64,000 bases of DNA from Cladocopium goreaui (GCA_947184155.2 CAMXCT020006639.1:45001-109000); one strand, 5' to 3'; counted from the stretch's first letter, positions 1-13,021 are shown. Notes: generated from the letters alone by a model not told the origin. Program-made: numbers and translations.

Positions 1-297
1 AGGTGGCTAGCTAGGTCAGCTAGGTAGATATAAAAAGTTGGTCAAGGGTAAACAGGTAGATAAATCAGATAGGTACCCTCCGGCCCTCCGGTAATCAAAC
101 ACTTTTAGACTATGTTCCTATCAACACCTTTATTTACACATTTGTGATTACCGAAGGGAAACTGGTGAATAAGTGGGGTTAGTTCGCCCAATTGTTATAT
201 ACTGGGATCATCCAGAAATCGGGGACTTGTGAGGGTCACTAACCAGTCCAAAAGTGGGATGATCATGGACGATCCTCATCCTCCAAGTAGTGTATAT

Positions 298-412
298 ACC
301 CTCTGGTTATTTAACATAGCCATGGAAAATGACCCATCTGTAGATGGTATATAGATGGTTTACCTATTAAAACTGGTGATTGTCCATGGCTATGTTAAAT
401 AACCACAGGGTA
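298..412. repeat. MITE family A, copy 1
   Basis: Inverted-repeat element with ends CCCTCTGGTTATTTAACATAG and its complement ending in CCACAGGG, followed by TA. The inner part (catggaaaat ... ctattaaaa) is also self-complementary, so the whole unit can fold into a hairpin. It has no ORF. Confidence 0.8.
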
Positions 413-549
413 ATATATATATATATTACAGATTTAGTAATCCCACAGTGGAGTAGCAATGATGATGTCAAGCGGCTGCGGAATTTCCGCATTCCATTGG
501 GACCCTTGGATAGTCCTGGCTCCTGGGCTGCCTGGCGTCGCCAAAGCAC

Positions 550-592
550 CCGAGCGTTGGGTGGAGAGCTTTGAGGCCATGGTGTCCACGTA
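550..592 (-). CDS. Candidate host exon (partial)
   Basis: Acceptor ccgcccag| at the high-coordinate side and a GT donor at the other. The exon reads YVDTMASKLSTQRS plus one base. The frame also stays open outside the exon, so the limits are inferred. Most downstream candidate exon on the minus strand; the product is not recognised. Confidence 0.5.
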
Positions 593-1395
593 CTGGGCGG
601 ATGCGGTGACGACGAACGACTGCGGAATTCATGGAATTCATGGAATTCACCAATGTTCTTGCCCCTAAACTGGCCCTAAATGTCACTTTTTATATCAAAT
701 TTTATGAGGTATTCAGTATTCATATGTTTCCCCTATTTCCCGACCTCGGTGGCTCGATCGGCCCATGATTCCACGGCTTATCCCGCTTGGAAGTTCAACT
801 TCCAGCATGTCGGTAAAGTGGGGTACACACCCAATTACGCACCCAATTTATTAGTATTCTTCAAGGATTATCCAGTCATGGTAGCACACTTTTTAGGCAA
901 CGGCGGATGTTTTTGTGAGCTGGATATGAAGTTCATCGCCCCACTAAAGAGACGTCAAGACTCACAGAATTCATTTGTTCAAGGGAGAATCTACAGGAAA
1001 CCATCAGTTTGCTGTTCAAGGTCCCATGATCCAACTCCGGGACCCAACCAGATGATATGGATTGACGGTCGACAACCTTTAAACAAAATGTTGCCCTAGA
1101 ACCAAATGAAGAGACTAATTTTCTATGAAACCACAGTGTGTAAGTGCTATCATGGGGAAAACATGGGAGTGTTCTCGTTGGAACCCGGTGAGGGACCCTC
1201 ACCAACCCTCGCTTCAACATGACGAACACATGCCCCTGAACCCATGTGGATTTGTATCAATCGAATGATGGAAAAATCACAGCACTGCTCCTGGAGCGAT
1301 GCACATCAATTTGAAAACACAGGACGCATACGTCAGAAAATCGTCAGAAAGTCCTTGGAAAAGAACCTGAGAACAGAATCAAACAAAACATCAAT

Positions 1396-1491
1396 CTGGT
1401 TGGTGGTTTTAACCATCTTGAAAAATATGAATCAGTTGGGAAGGATTATCCCATATATTATGGAAAAAAAATGTTTGAAACCACCAACCAG
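1396..1491. repeat. MITE family B, copy 1
   Basis: Starts CTGGTTGGTGG and ends CCACCAACCAG. It is flanked on both sides by TCAAT, a possible 5-bp target duplication. No coding capacity. Confidence 0.8.
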
Positions 1492-1723
1492 TCAATAGAC
1501 TCAGAAGAACCCCCAAGATCTCCTTGGAGGCTACGGCTGGATCCGCTTTAGCCCCCGTGCCCAAGGAAAATATCCCATGACATTCCCATTCTATACCCCA
1601 TTAGATCCCATTAAATCATCATGGAATCTCACTAAGTCTCACTAAACCATGACATTATGTCCCATTCAATTCCTATGAAATCCCACAGGGGTCTTGTTGA
1701 ATCACCATTATAATGTCATTATA

Positions 1724-1827
1724 CTGGTTGGTGGTTTCAATCCCTCTGAAAAATATGAAAGTCAGTCGGGATGATGAAATTCCCAACTGAATGGAAAAAA
1801 CAAATCATGTTCCAAACCACCAACCAG
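1724..1827. repeat. MITE family B, copy 2
   Basis: Full-length copy with CTGGTTGGTGGTTTCAA and TTCCAAACCACCAACCAG ends and the inner palindrome cagtcgggatga/attcccaactg. Confidence 0.8.
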
Positions 1828-1995
1828 TAATTAGTGTCTTGTGCTTTAAATCCGACTATTCTTACCAAATGGGGGTTTCCAATCCATGGGGGTAATCCAA
1901 TAGCTGAATGTGTTTTTTTTTTTTAATAATCCAGTTATATAACACCAGTTATTGTTGTTTAACCACTTTAAGTCTTGTTGAATCACCATTATAAT

Positions 1996-2099
1996 CTGGT
2001 TGGTGGTATACCTACCCCTATGAAAAATATGAAAGTCAATGTGAAGGATTATCCGTATATGAACTGGAACATAAAATTCATGTCTGAAACCACCAACCA
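1996..2099. repeat. MITE family B, copy 3
   Basis: Same termini as the other B copies but more diverged internally. The last base is T in place of G. Confidence 0.7.
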
Positions 2100-2235
2100 T
2101 GAACTAAGTGACTATTGTAATGTTATTATCACAATGGTGTCTTGTTAATAAGTCATTGAATCACCATTATAACATTATAACAGTCACTATTGAATCACTA
2201 TTATAACATTACTTCACTAAGTAACTATGAAATAA

Positions 2236-2298
2236 TAAGTCATTTGGGATGATTATTCCCAATATATGGAATAAAACATGTTTGAAACCACCAACCAG
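2236..2298. repeat. MITE family B, 5'-truncated copy
   Basis: Only the right half is present, from aataagtcatttggg to accaccaaccag. Confidence 0.6.
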
Positions 2299-2335
2299 TA
2301 ATAAGTCATGATATAACACCAGTATAACACCAGTT

Positions 2336-2447
2336 ATCCTCTGGTAATTTAACATAGCTATTGAAGCCATGGCCCATGACTAACATAGCTATTGATAGAA
2401 TATCCCATAGAAATAGTGGGTTTTCCCATTGAACATGGTGGATCTTT
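2336..2447. repeat. MITE family A, copy lacking its right end
   Basis: Begins tcctctggtaatttaacatag and carries the inner gggttttcccattgaa segment, but the closing ttaccagaggg is missing. It lies beside the candidate exon at 2480-2531. Confidence 0.6.
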
Positions 2448-2479
2448 CCATCGTGAACTCTTGTTGAATCCCCATGCAC

Positions 2480-2531
2480 CTCCCGCTCCAGATCGATCCG
2501 CGAGGCGTTCAACTCGCGGCGGTGCGCCGCC
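2480..2531 (-). CDS. Candidate host exon, charged helix
   Basis: Acceptor ggttttgag|g and donor GAG|GTGCAT. The exon reads one base then AAHRRELNASRIDLERE. The peptide is charged and helix-like. Family unknown; the limits rest on splice-site shape and open frame only. Confidence 0.55.
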
Positions 2532-2612
2532 CTCAAAACCGCCCAGGACTGGACTGGAAATCACTGGGGGAACGCCAAAAACACTGGGATGTAAGAGGAA
2601 TTTAATGGGATA

Positions 2613-3330
2613 ATACATACATACATTACATTACATTACATTACATTACATTACATTACATTACATTGCATGCATGCATGCATGCATACATACATACATA
2701 CATACATCACATACACACATACATACATACATACATACATACATACATACATACATACATACATACATACATACATACATACATACATACAGACATACAG
2801 ACATACAGACATACAGACATACATACAACACCACAGACAACAGACACAACCACACAGACATAAGACCACATACAGACATCATACCAGGGACAGGAGGACA
2901 TGGACAGGACATTACATACATTACATACATTACATACATTACATACATTACATACATTACATACACACATACATTACATACATTACATACATTACATACA
3001 TTACATACATTACATACATTACATACATTACATACATTACATACATTACATACATTACATACATACATTACATACATTACATACATTACATACATTACAT
3101 ACATTACATACATTACATACATTACATACATTACATACATTACATACATTACATACATTACATACATTACATACATACATACATACATAACATTACATTA
3201 CATTACATTACATTACATTACATTACATTACATTACATTACAATACATTACATTACATTACATTACATTACATACATACATATATATATATTATATTGTA
3301 TATATATATATGTATGTATGTAGGACATAA
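2613..3330. repeat. Composite CATA/CATTA microsatellite
   Basis: About 720 bp. A CATTA pentamer block lies at each end, a CATA tetramer block at about 2690-2830, and a long 9-mer array (CATTA+CATA) at about 2905-3175. It finishes in a TA palindrome. All long ORFs here (MYVMYV, TYITYI, HTLHTL) are low-complexity artefacts. Confidence 0.95.
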
Positions 3331-3602
3331 TAGGATACACATGCCCCTTTCTGATCCTTTCTGGCAATCTAACATAGCTTTTTGGACAAGCCACAACCAG
3401 CACTTAATTGATTTTTAGGTGTTCATCTAGGTGTTTTTGAAGGTTTCCAAAAATGGGGGATCCACACACCATAGGTTTCAATAATACTGAGTCATGGTCT
3501 GACTTGGATGATTTGGGAGTACCCCTGGTTAAGGAACAGAACGGGTGCCCACACAGATGCGTACCAATACCTGCCCTCTTTAGGAATCCCCCAAGGACAT
3601 AT

Positions 3603-3714
3603 CCCCTTCTGGCAATCTAACATACAGCTATGGAACAAAATGACCATTTGTTTAGAGGTAATCATCTATACACGGACCATGTTCCATAACCATGTTTTGA
3701 CTACCAGAGGGTCA
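3603..3714. repeat. MITE family A, diverged copy
   Basis: Starts ccttctggcaatctaacat and ends gactaccagagggt. A second fragment of the same left end occurs at about 3353-3390. Confidence 0.6.
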
Positions 3715-4146
3715 GCCGGATAAGATAGGACATACAATGGGAAACATAAGGCAGGATGGTGATTGTGGAATTGCTATCCGGGACGTCCAAAAGATTTTCA
3801 AGCACATTCCCAGTGCAGTACCAGTACAGTACAATCATTGGAACAGCACATCACTTCGGGCAAACCAGCAAAGCTCAGCACCACTTCGAAGTTTTTCACC
3901 AATGGCCATGCCAAAAAACTGGTGATTTGAGCACATCAATTTGTCGGAGAGATTTGACGTCCGGACTTTTTTTTGTTTCCCAAGCAACGGAATGGGGTGA
4001 TTTCACCAACAATGCAGCTGTCTGACACCAAGGCTCTTCTGCCTACCAGAGATGTTGATGTTTTTCAGGGATTTAATGATATTATATATGGTATGAAATG
4101 ATACGAGACATTCACCATTGGTGACAGTTGAGCCAACATATTAAAC

Positions 4147-4224
4147 CCCAGAAGCCATTCCATTCTACTGGTCCGTTCATCGACATCAACAAGGCTATGG
4201 TCATGGCTCAGTTCCCCGCAGAAA
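4147..4224 (-). CDS. Candidate host exon
   Basis: Acceptor cgtcgcag| and donor GGG|GTTTAA. It reads one base, then FCGELSHDHSLVDVDERTSR and about five more residues, then two bases. The open frame extends upstream to about 4280, so the acceptor may lie further up. No family recognised. Confidence 0.5.
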
Positions 4225-4429
4225 CTGCGACGATTCGACGATTTTTCGGCCCAGTCACAAAGCTTTGACGTAAGGATCATTCAAAGCCTGCCCAGGGCTG
4301 CCAGAATCCAACTCAGGACTCGACAAAATGGTCGTCTTTTCATGGAACCCGAATTCGATATGGAAAGCCCATGGTTTTTCGTTTTACTAGTTACTTTAAC
4401 GGGTTAAATGGTACAATTTCCATATCTAC

Positions 4430-6900
4430 GTTATATGATTTGCTGCAAGGCAACCAACCTTGTTGCCTGGTGAACACCCAAAATAGAGATAATAGAGGCC
4501 GTGGAACTCTTGGATCTGGTCATGTTCTACTCATGTATATAACTTCCTGCGTTCAACTGGTGAACTCACAACAACTCACAACGAGTTAGTCAGTTCACCA
4601 GAACCCGTTGCCAGGTGCTTTCACAGGTTTCCACATCAGAACAACAGCAGTGCAAGATCAAAACAAACCACGTCTGATTGCTGTTCAACAACATGTCAAT
4701 GTAATCCCGTCTTAAGACAAAAAACACCCCCTGAATGATCGGCACATATGTGAAAATTCTCTATTAAACCATGGTTTCTTGGGGGTGTACACTATTACGG
4801 GGATGGGATTCATTATGTGTATATCCACTGAAATATACTGAGATAATACTGAAATCAACTTAAATGTGTATACTTGCCTGGGTCCACCCCAAACACGCTT
4901 CAATTCGAAACTAAACCAATTGCAATTTGCCGATCTTCAAAGAACAATACCACAGCACTCCAACCAACGGCAACTTCCAGCAAGCGGCGCCTTCATGTAT
5001 TTCAAATTCTGCGATGCAAAGGAGCTACTACCTCAGTGGCTGAACGAAAATATCGAAAATTTGATTGTTTACAATGTTTACAACTCAACAGTTGGCCGAC
5101 ATCTGCATAGTCCCCCCACAAGAAATATGGATTTTGGACTGCTTTTGCTGAAACTATCTGTGGTCACACCGTTGTGATAGAAACAGTGAAACGCGTAACA
5201 TATGATTTTCAGCAGCAATGGCAGGAATGGTGCCTGTATGAACCAAACACGCGTCACAATGCCAATTCACCCAACAAAATCCAAAAGAAAATCACTCTTT
5301 CGATATCTTTCGATGACTAATGTGGTTGACCAATAATAAACCATTCCCAAAATCACCTTTTTTTATGTGTGCTATGTAAAAACCATCCCCGGTCATGGTA
5401 GGTAAAAATGGCATTTGGTTGCCGACAGTGTTAATAATTAATAGTTATCCATAAAATCAAGTACTATTATATAATCATTTATGACCACTATCAAGGACTA
5501 TTGATCATTAATAATATTCTTCATAAGCACTATTAAGTACTATCAATCATTAATATACTATATTCAAATCTATTAAATCACTAAGAATTAACCATTATCC
5601 TATCACATTTAGCTACCCATGTTTTGATCAGGACCCACGGATGAAGCCGGGACGTCTTTTTTTTGAGGCACCCTGGCTGTCTTGGGATACCACCTGGCGG
5701 CAATGATTTGGGGCTTTCCAGAAATCAGAAAACATATCTATAGATAAGTATCAATAATATATCATAGATTGGGGGGTCTATAGATATTATACAATATTAT
5801 ACATATATCTACAACTATCTACACTTTGTTAAAGGTGAAATTATCATCTGCAGATACACATCAAAAAAAATACACATCTAAATACACATCTAAATACACT
5901 ATAAATACACAATAAATACACATCTATAAAATAAATTATCTATAGGTACACATCTAATCTGCAAGCTCCGCTAGCTCAACGACGTGCAGCTACCCACACC
6001 ATCACGACTTGACCAAAAAGCTCTGATGATTCCCCCGCTCCGCTGATGAGTGGTGAACCCAATGGTACATGGTGATGAGTAATATATGAGTAATATACAA
6101 CCCACTATATTACTTGTGTGTATATATATATATATATTACTGATATTACTTATATAATTTGATTTCATATTTGATGAAACAAGTGCCATGGTTACAACCA
6201 ATAACAACCAATGATTCATATACTAATATTGATAACAATTATTACACCAGTTTTTTTAATAACCAGATAGTGAGACAAGTGCCACTGAACAAAAACATCT
6301 CATTAAATCTCACCCATCGTCATTTGGAGCGGATTTCCCATCAAGCATCATCTTCAGTGACATCTGACTTCGCCAGTAACGGGGGATTATCCTGATCCAA
6401 CTATATAGACCATGTATATACATATATACTGTATATATTTATTACATACACAACGCATGTATGTATATATATATATATATTACATATACAATACATATAC
6501 AATCTAGTACAATATCACAATATCACATATTAATATGTACAGTATCTATTAAATTCTATTAATCTATGCAATGAGTCCCTCAGCTACTTGGCAATGTCAG
6601 GGCAAAACTGTCACAATGCACCGTTGTACGGACACTTCTTCGACTCATTCTCCATTGACCTAAATGCCAAGATGCCTTCAACATCATGCCATTCGTAGTT
6701 AAATTCTATTCAACATGGAACGGGATCTCTCTTCCTTCTATCTAAAATTATATAAGTAATATATATATATGTACATAATTGCACACATAACATCAAGTAA
6801 CATTATAAACATATATATATATATATGATGAATCATATAACTATAACTGGGCATATTCATGGATCTTCGATACATTTCCATACCCTATTGCTGTTTCTCA
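4430..6900. other. Intronic/intergenic stretch without a convincing gene
   Basis: AT-rich sequence with short TA runs (near 5750, 6120, 6430, 6770, 6810), tataaatacac repeats near 5870-5930 and no MITE of the listed families. The minus frame near 5990-6060 could hold a short exon, but no splice pair convinced me. Confidence 0.4.
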
Positions 6901-6919
6901 CCGACTCCTCCATGGTCGC

Positions 6920-6991
6920 CTGCGACACCCAGGACGTGGCATTGAAGCCGCCGTTCCCGCCGTTGCCGTTGAAGCTGGCGCTGGAGGTTTC
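6920..6991 (-). CDS. Candidate host exon, Gly/Asn-rich
   Basis: 72 nt in phase 0: ETSSASFNGNGGNGGFNATS followed by WVSQ. Acceptor ctggccgcag| and a GC donor (CAG|GCGACC). The surroundings are AT-rich, so the GC content and clean frame stand out. No domain is recognised. Confidence 0.6.
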
Positions 6992-7549
6992 CTGCGGCCA
7001 GCCGTTGAAGGTCTATTTAGCAACCCCCAAGCGAAGTATGGGTTTCAAAGAAAATACAGGATAGTATCAAAACAAGTGGGCTTGTGAAGTTGTTGTTTTA
7101 GTTGTATCAAGTCAAGATTTTGTTGTTGGGAAGTTGGTAAAACCTTACGACTATTGCATATTATTACTAAAGCAAGTACATCCGCAATAAGATTCTAATC
7201 AGATCTGATCTATTACTAATGGGAGACCTATATAATAAGTAGATGTATTACCAATGGTAGATCTATTAATCTATTACTAATCCGATCCATACCACATATC
7301 AGCAATGGTAAGCAGGTAATCAACTAACCAGATCTAATAAGTACACTGTAAGTAATGTTGTAAACCCAAATAGTAAACTCCCATAATATTGCCATCAAAA
7401 TTCACGTAGTTTACTGTTCTGGCTATCTTGGTCTATTCCCAATATACCTAATATGTTAATACTATATTACTATACTTCATATTTTGATATTAAATTTCAT
7501 ATAGTTAAACTATTAGACCTTATACAGCAGTCAATATAGAAATAGTTGT

Positions 7550-7652
7550 CTGGTTGGTGGTATACCTACCCCTCTGAAACATATGAAAGTCAGTTGGGAC
7601 TATTATTTCCAAAAAAATATATGGAAAATAAAAGGTTCCAAACCACCAACCA
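7550..7652. repeat. MITE family B copy
   Basis: CTGGTTGGTGGTATACCTACCCC at the left end and ttccaaaccaccaaccac at the right, full length. Confidence 0.75.
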
Positions 7653-7761
7653 CTTATTAATCACCATTAACCAACATCATGAACCATTATTATCCATGAT
7701 TAATCATCATTAACCATCATTAATCATCATTAGTAATCCATCAACGGCCCAGGAAACTCAC

Positions 7762-7800
7762 GCGAAACGCTCAACTGGCTCCTCCGTGGCCTCGGCGGTC
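7762..7800 (-). CDS. Candidate host micro-exon
   Basis: Acceptor ctacccaccag| and donor GTGAGT. It reads one base then TAEATEEPVERF plus two bases. The donor is a near-perfect consensus. Confidence 0.5.
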
Positions 7801-7887
7801 CTGGTGGGTAGAGCTGGGAAGTGGTGGATATGTGGTCCTGGTATTTGATATATGATATATATATATATATTATATATATATATGTAT

Positions 7888-7998
7888 GGTTATGACTAAC
7901 ATAGCCATGGAAAATCCCTTATAAATGGAGGTTTCTAGCTGGGAAAATCATTTATAAATGGGCCATTTTCCATGGCTATGTTAAATAACCAGAGGGTA
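7888..7998. repeat. MITE family A copy
   Basis: The left end is eroded (ggttatgactaacatagcc); the right end is intact (ttaaataaccagagggta). Embedded in TA repeats. Confidence 0.65.
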
Positions 7999-8105
7999 TA
8001 TATATATATACCCCCTGGTAATGGGATTATATGGTATTTTCTGTGGTTTATATAATAAGAATTTAATGGAATGTGATGGGATTATAATCCACTTAATGGG
8101 ATACA

Positions 8106-8220
8106 CCCCCTGGTAAACGTTTACACAACTATATGGAAAGATCCACCATTTTCTAGCTGGGTAAATCCACTATTTCGACTGGGCCATGGCTTCAATAGCC
8201 ATGTTACATTACCAGAGGGT
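8106..8220. repeat. MITE family A copy
   Basis: ccccctggtaaacgtttac at the left end and acattaccagagggt at the right, with the usual inner hairpin. Confidence 0.75.
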
Positions 8221-8596
8221 ATATACTGGTTAATAAGGATTTATATAGTATAGTTTGGAAACCACCATGTTGTTTGGTGATTTAAAGTGATTTATGAGTC
8301 ATAGCTAGGATTGTTAATTGCTACTATGTTGTACCTTGGTCTTAATTGCTGCCGTACTGTCTTTTTTCCGGGAAACCATGAAACAAAAACCAACAACATT
8401 TAATTTGGCTCCAATAAACTAAGCCACACATCAGCTAAAAGTCTTAGTTCAATGGATGGCATATTGAGCTATACGTTAGGGTGCGTGGATGAAACCAGCT
8501 TACACATGTTCAAACCCTGAATTAGGACAGCAAATTAAGATCATCAGCCCAAGTGTAGGCGTGGGATAAACTCAAATACACTGGAAACACCAAACA

Positions 8597-8757
8597 GCCA
8601 TCGACATCTTGACGGAGATCCCGCAACCAGACCCACCGAAATCCTCGTGTGTCTTTGCTGTGAAGCTGTTTAAGAATTTGTAGTCATGGAACCCAGTATC
8701 TCTGGTGATTGAAGTTTCATGTTTGTAATTCGCATGTTTTGCCCATCCAGATCTCTT
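8597..8757 (-). CDS. Candidate host exon, longer than average
   Basis: Acceptor ccacttcaag| then phase 0, beginning KRSGWAKHANYKHETSITRD. The frame is open to about 8572; the low-coordinate limit is not fixed. An adjacent minus frame at about 8800-9000 is open but has no clear splice site. Product unknown. Confidence 0.45.
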
Positions 8758-9547
8758 CTTGAAGTGGGAGGGGCCGGGTCTGCTCAACATTCTTCAGCGA
8801 ACAACAAATACGGAATCACTTCCAACATCTTTTATTGCCACAAACGAATCTGAGTCTACGCCCCGAAAACGAGCATGGATCGTATAGCCACAACTGGCCA
8901 CAACAGCAACATCAACCACGGGGACGTCCATGCACGCCGACCTGTTGTGTAAATGTTGTCGATCATCCTGACCAGGAAGTGGAAGGGGTGAAAGGTGCCC
9001 ATGTTTCATGGCAAATTTCGAGGGGTAGAGGGACTTCATTGGGGTATCAGCAACCAAAATGCGAACATGAACTTGAACTGCCCTCTGATAAGCCAATGCT
9101 ACGGAAAATGGCCTGTTTATAGACGATTTAGGCGGCAATAGGTTGGCCTAAACCTAGCTTGCAATAGTATGTTCATTGATGAATCTCCGTACATGGTATA
9201 GATTTATGGTACCCCTGAATCCACTTGTTATTTATAACATTTTTAGGGTATAACACCTTATGTATCTGGCTGAATTGTGAAAATTCACTAACCTGAAAAT
9301 AGCTGCTATCATCTGTTATCATACGGCCATTTGAGGATGATTCCCCATATATATATATATATATAAACCATCATTCCAGTGCCATCACGACGTGAAGTCA
9401 TTAATTATGATTAATTCAGAATGTATATATATATATATATATATAGTCGTATAGATGGGATCAAACACGTATAAACCACACATAAATTTTATATAAACCT
9501 TCTATAAATCATATCAAGCCATATAAACATAAACCGCAGCACTAAAC

Positions 9548-9585
9548 CCTGGTGGTTCTTGGCGACCTGAGAAAACTGCGCAGCA
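9548..9585 (-). CDS. Candidate host micro-exon
   Basis: Acceptor ctcacgccgcag| and a GT donor. One frame gives AAQFSQVAKNHQ and another is also open, so the phase is unresolved. Confidence 0.4.
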
Positions 9586-9830
9586 CTGCGGCGTGAGATG
9601 TTTGCTTCATCAACCTTCGATAGCACCAAACGACTTGTTGGATAATAATGATTTCAGATGATTTCAGTATATGTTTCTACATATATATGTATATTATATA
9701 TATATATATATATTATCAGTTGTTTTTTTGTTCACCTAATTGAATCACTTATTGCAATGCTATGATTGCTATTCGCCTACCATGTCGCAGCCACGCCAAT
9801 GAATCATTATCACCCAAGTCCGTTTCGCGC

Positions 9831-9879
9831 CTGGATTGAGCTCTTTGGCAATCCATGTCCGAGCCTCGGCCAGCGCAGA
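9831..9879 (-). CDS. Candidate host exon, amphipathic helix
   Basis: Acceptor gatcagagcag| and a GC donor (CCAG|GCGCG). It reads SALAEARTWIAKELNP plus one base. It looks like part of a helical repeat; the family is unknown. Confidence 0.5.
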
Positions 9880-9983
9880 CTGCTCTGATCAGGGGCAGCC
9901 GTTTGGTAGGTTTCTGTAGCTTATTTAAACATACAATAACTGTACATGTTGTAATTCTACAATATAAGTAATACAACTGGAAT

Positions 9984-10050
9984 TACCATCTGGTTATTTG
10001 ACATAGCCATGGAAAATCACCATTTTTAATAGGTAAATAACCAGAGGGTA
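9984..10050. repeat. MITE family A, short internally deleted copy
   Basis: Both ends are present (accatctggttatttgacatag ... aaataaccagagggta) but most of the centre is missing, giving about 67 bp. Confidence 0.7.
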
Positions 10051-10310
10051 TATGTAACCTAGTAAGCATATACAATGACTGTAAGTTTTATACACCTCGG
10101 GGGGCTCCATGGACATTTCTACAAATTCTACAATAACTGTTGGCCCCATAAAGGGCCCCAGTCTACATCAGTTTGACGCTCCAATGGCTGGTTTTTTTTC
10201 CACTTATGGTGGAGAAAACTCCAAGTATCACGGTCTATGGAGGTTGCCGTCCCAAGTAACAATTTGACTCGGCAACACATCATAGTGACTGGATCATCCT
10301 AGGATAACAC

Positions 10311-10465
10311 ATTTCAATGGGAATTTCAGGATCCAATACATAGAGGTACGTTCGTACCATATTTCTGGCAATATTTTGTGGGGATATTCTCTTACATAGG
10401 CCTGAAAAATAGGCCTTATATATGGTAGGTACCTCCAATTTAGGTTCCTGACATTCCCATTGAAC
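10311..10465. repeat. MITE family E, copy 1
   Basis: Inverted termini ttcaatgggaatttcaggat and atttaggttcctgacattcc match in reverse complement, with inner gaggtacgttcgtaccatat / atatggtaggtacctcc. No ORF of note. Confidence 0.75.
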
Positions 10466-10469
10466 ATTA

Positions 10470-12380
10470 CATAAATACATAAGTCATGTGGGTATGTGTG
10501 AAAATGACAAATATATTCTAGATTTCGATAGTTTTAAGCCACCATTTCCTCTATTTAATCAGCATCCAAATTAGATCCAATTAGGTCAGCTAGGGAGACA
10601 ATCACAATATCAAGTCAAGTTTCACCCAAGAACGACATGGACAATATTGAAGTTGAATCACATAGTTGCTTTTTGCACAAACAAGAACACATTCTTCGGA
10701 GAGCTGGAGCTTCATCCCCCATTTGCAGAGGTGCCCGAGCAACTATATTCAGCCATCCTCGCATCATTCAAATCTTCATAAAGTCTTTGTTAAATCTCAA
10801 TTCTTAATGGTTGAAGCACTTTTTTTGATACCGTGTTCGGTGGCCAAAGCCTCAAACCCCAACTTTTCAACATGTTTAAACTCAGGGGTCCAATGGTCCA
10901 ACCTGTTTAAACATCATGCGGCAAGGGATGTCATGAATCCTACGCAAGGGGTGTGCCCCTAACTGCCAAAAAAGGTCATACTAGATATTATCTGTGCAAT
11001 TTCTGATCATTTGAAATAAGGGCAATCCCCAAAACACAAAAATTTCCCGACCAAAGATGCTTGGGCTGACTAGTCAGCATTCCAGTTTTTTCAACCCACC
11101 AAATCAATCTAAACCCACCTAAACCATCCAAAACCCCCAGATTTACAGATGTTTCTCCCCTCTTTGCACCATCAGGTGATAGAGATCTCTAGGCCCCAAA
11201 TTGGGCGCCGCACGGAGCTTTGTCCTGCGCCTTCGAGGCGTCGCTACCTGCGGCACTGCGACTGAGGCAGCTGTCATCAGAATCTCATCAGAACTGAGTA
11301 TAGTGACAGTGATATTCCCTGGTATATCCTATATATAGGATCTATGTTAATTTACCAGGGTATATAGGATATATAATATGGGTGGGAGATCTATGTTAAT
11401 TTACCAGGGTATATCCTGAATTAGTGACGAAATAGTGATGTATAGGTCAACAGATTAGTCCGTAACCAAAACATATTATTCTATAACCAAAACGTATTAT
11501 TCCATAACCAACACGTATTATTATTCATGATGTATAGCAACTACATCATAAATGTAGTGATACATTAGTATTAGTCATAAATGAGTGGTATGCTCTGGTA
11601 ATCAAACATGGCAATGGAAAATCCACCTCTTATAGGGGATGCTTCAGCTTGGTTCGATTATTGGAGAATTCGTGATGTAGTACATCTATAGTAATACTAA
11701 TGTAGTGATAACCTAGTGATGATCATTTAGTGATAAATCAATAGTATTTATGTGATGTATTGATATTAGCTTAACAATACTGGTAAATATTAGTGATACA
11801 AATGCTAATGAAACAACACTATTTGTGATTTAACTAGGTAGTTATCCAGTGATAATTGTACTGGTGTTAGTGATAGTTATACTGACAATATCTTAAATAT
11901 ACTATTTAAACAATGATAATTATATATAGTATATGCTGATTTAAAACACATAGTGATATTTGAAATTATTGTCATTCAATATATAACTACAATACCAATA
12001 ACATGTATATGATATTATGATTCAGATTCAAGATAGTCGTTCGGTACAAATCATGATGTTAGTGACCTTAGTGATTTTTCCGGAGAAAACAACAAAATCA
12101 CGGCCATTCCGCGACGTTGATGTGTTTTGTTTGTGAGGCTGGAGCAAGCAATTATATTGGACAATCAATTACATATGTGTATATGTATATATATATATCT
12201 CGTTACCTAATATTAATTATGCATATGATGTTTTTCTTTTTTTAAGGGATCACCAGCAGATTGAAGGTCCTTGGCTTACCCAGATGGCAAGCTGGAAATC
12301 ATCCCATCACCCGATGATCAGCCACCGAAGTATGGATCTAAATGGAAGTTAGAAATGCTACTCACCGAAGTGAATGGAAG
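10470..12380. other. Stretch without a convincing gene
   Basis: AT-rich sequence. A GC-richer patch at 11190-11290 is open on the minus strand (AASVAVPQVATPRRRR), possibly an exon, but no donor/acceptor pair was clear. A 27-bp direct repeat (gatctatgttaatttaccag...) lies near 11340 and 11389, and a partial family-A left end at 11591-11655. Confidence 0.4.
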
Positions 12381-12386
12381 TTATGA

Positions 12387-12526
12387 TCAGTGGAAATTTC
12401 AGGATCCTAAAATGGAGGTACGTTAGTACCATATTTCTGGCCATATTTTGTGAAAATATTCCCTTATATAGGCCTCATATATGGTAGGTACCTCCAATTT
12501 AGGTTCCTGAAATGGCCATTGATATG
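12387..12526. repeat. MITE family E, copy 2
   Basis: The same element as at 10311-10465: atttcaggatcctaaaatgg at the left end and ccaatttaggttcctgaaat at the right, sharing the interior gtaccatatttctgg. Confidence 0.8.
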
Positions 12527-13021
12527 AAGTTATAATTGCTACATATTGCTACTCTATGATTACCAGAGGCTACTGCCATGATTCTATGATTTCTTGGCGA
12601 CGTGGCGACGTGACGACGTGCGCCTAAGAAGACCGTCTGAATCTCCATGTCTGACTCAGACTCATGGTCACCTTAAAGGCTGGAGAGTCATCGGACGAAT
12701 TGGCCATAGAAAATATTGATTTTGTAAGATGTTTTAAGGTGGTTTTATCAACCAGAATAGAACATATCATGGGAATAGTTCATGAGATATTCATGGGATA
12801 TGTGATAACAGAACATGTTTTTTGCCCCTGCCAAAACATGTCTAAAATCAATAAAACAACACTCATATCTCATTTGTATGGCCGTCTTAAGAGGAAAACA
12901 CATGGAAAACACATGGCTTCACTACTCAGAGTGAACATGTCTTGTGAGTTCTGTGGCCACTGAACTCGCCTCGCCAGACCCATCTCATATCCCGGTATGT
13001 ATATACAATATATATATATAT

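Noticed and set aside
2651..3330. Long ORFs in several frames (MYVMYV, HTLHTL, TYITYI)
   Set aside because: Pure translation of the tetra-, penta- and 9-bp microsatellite; no coding signal.
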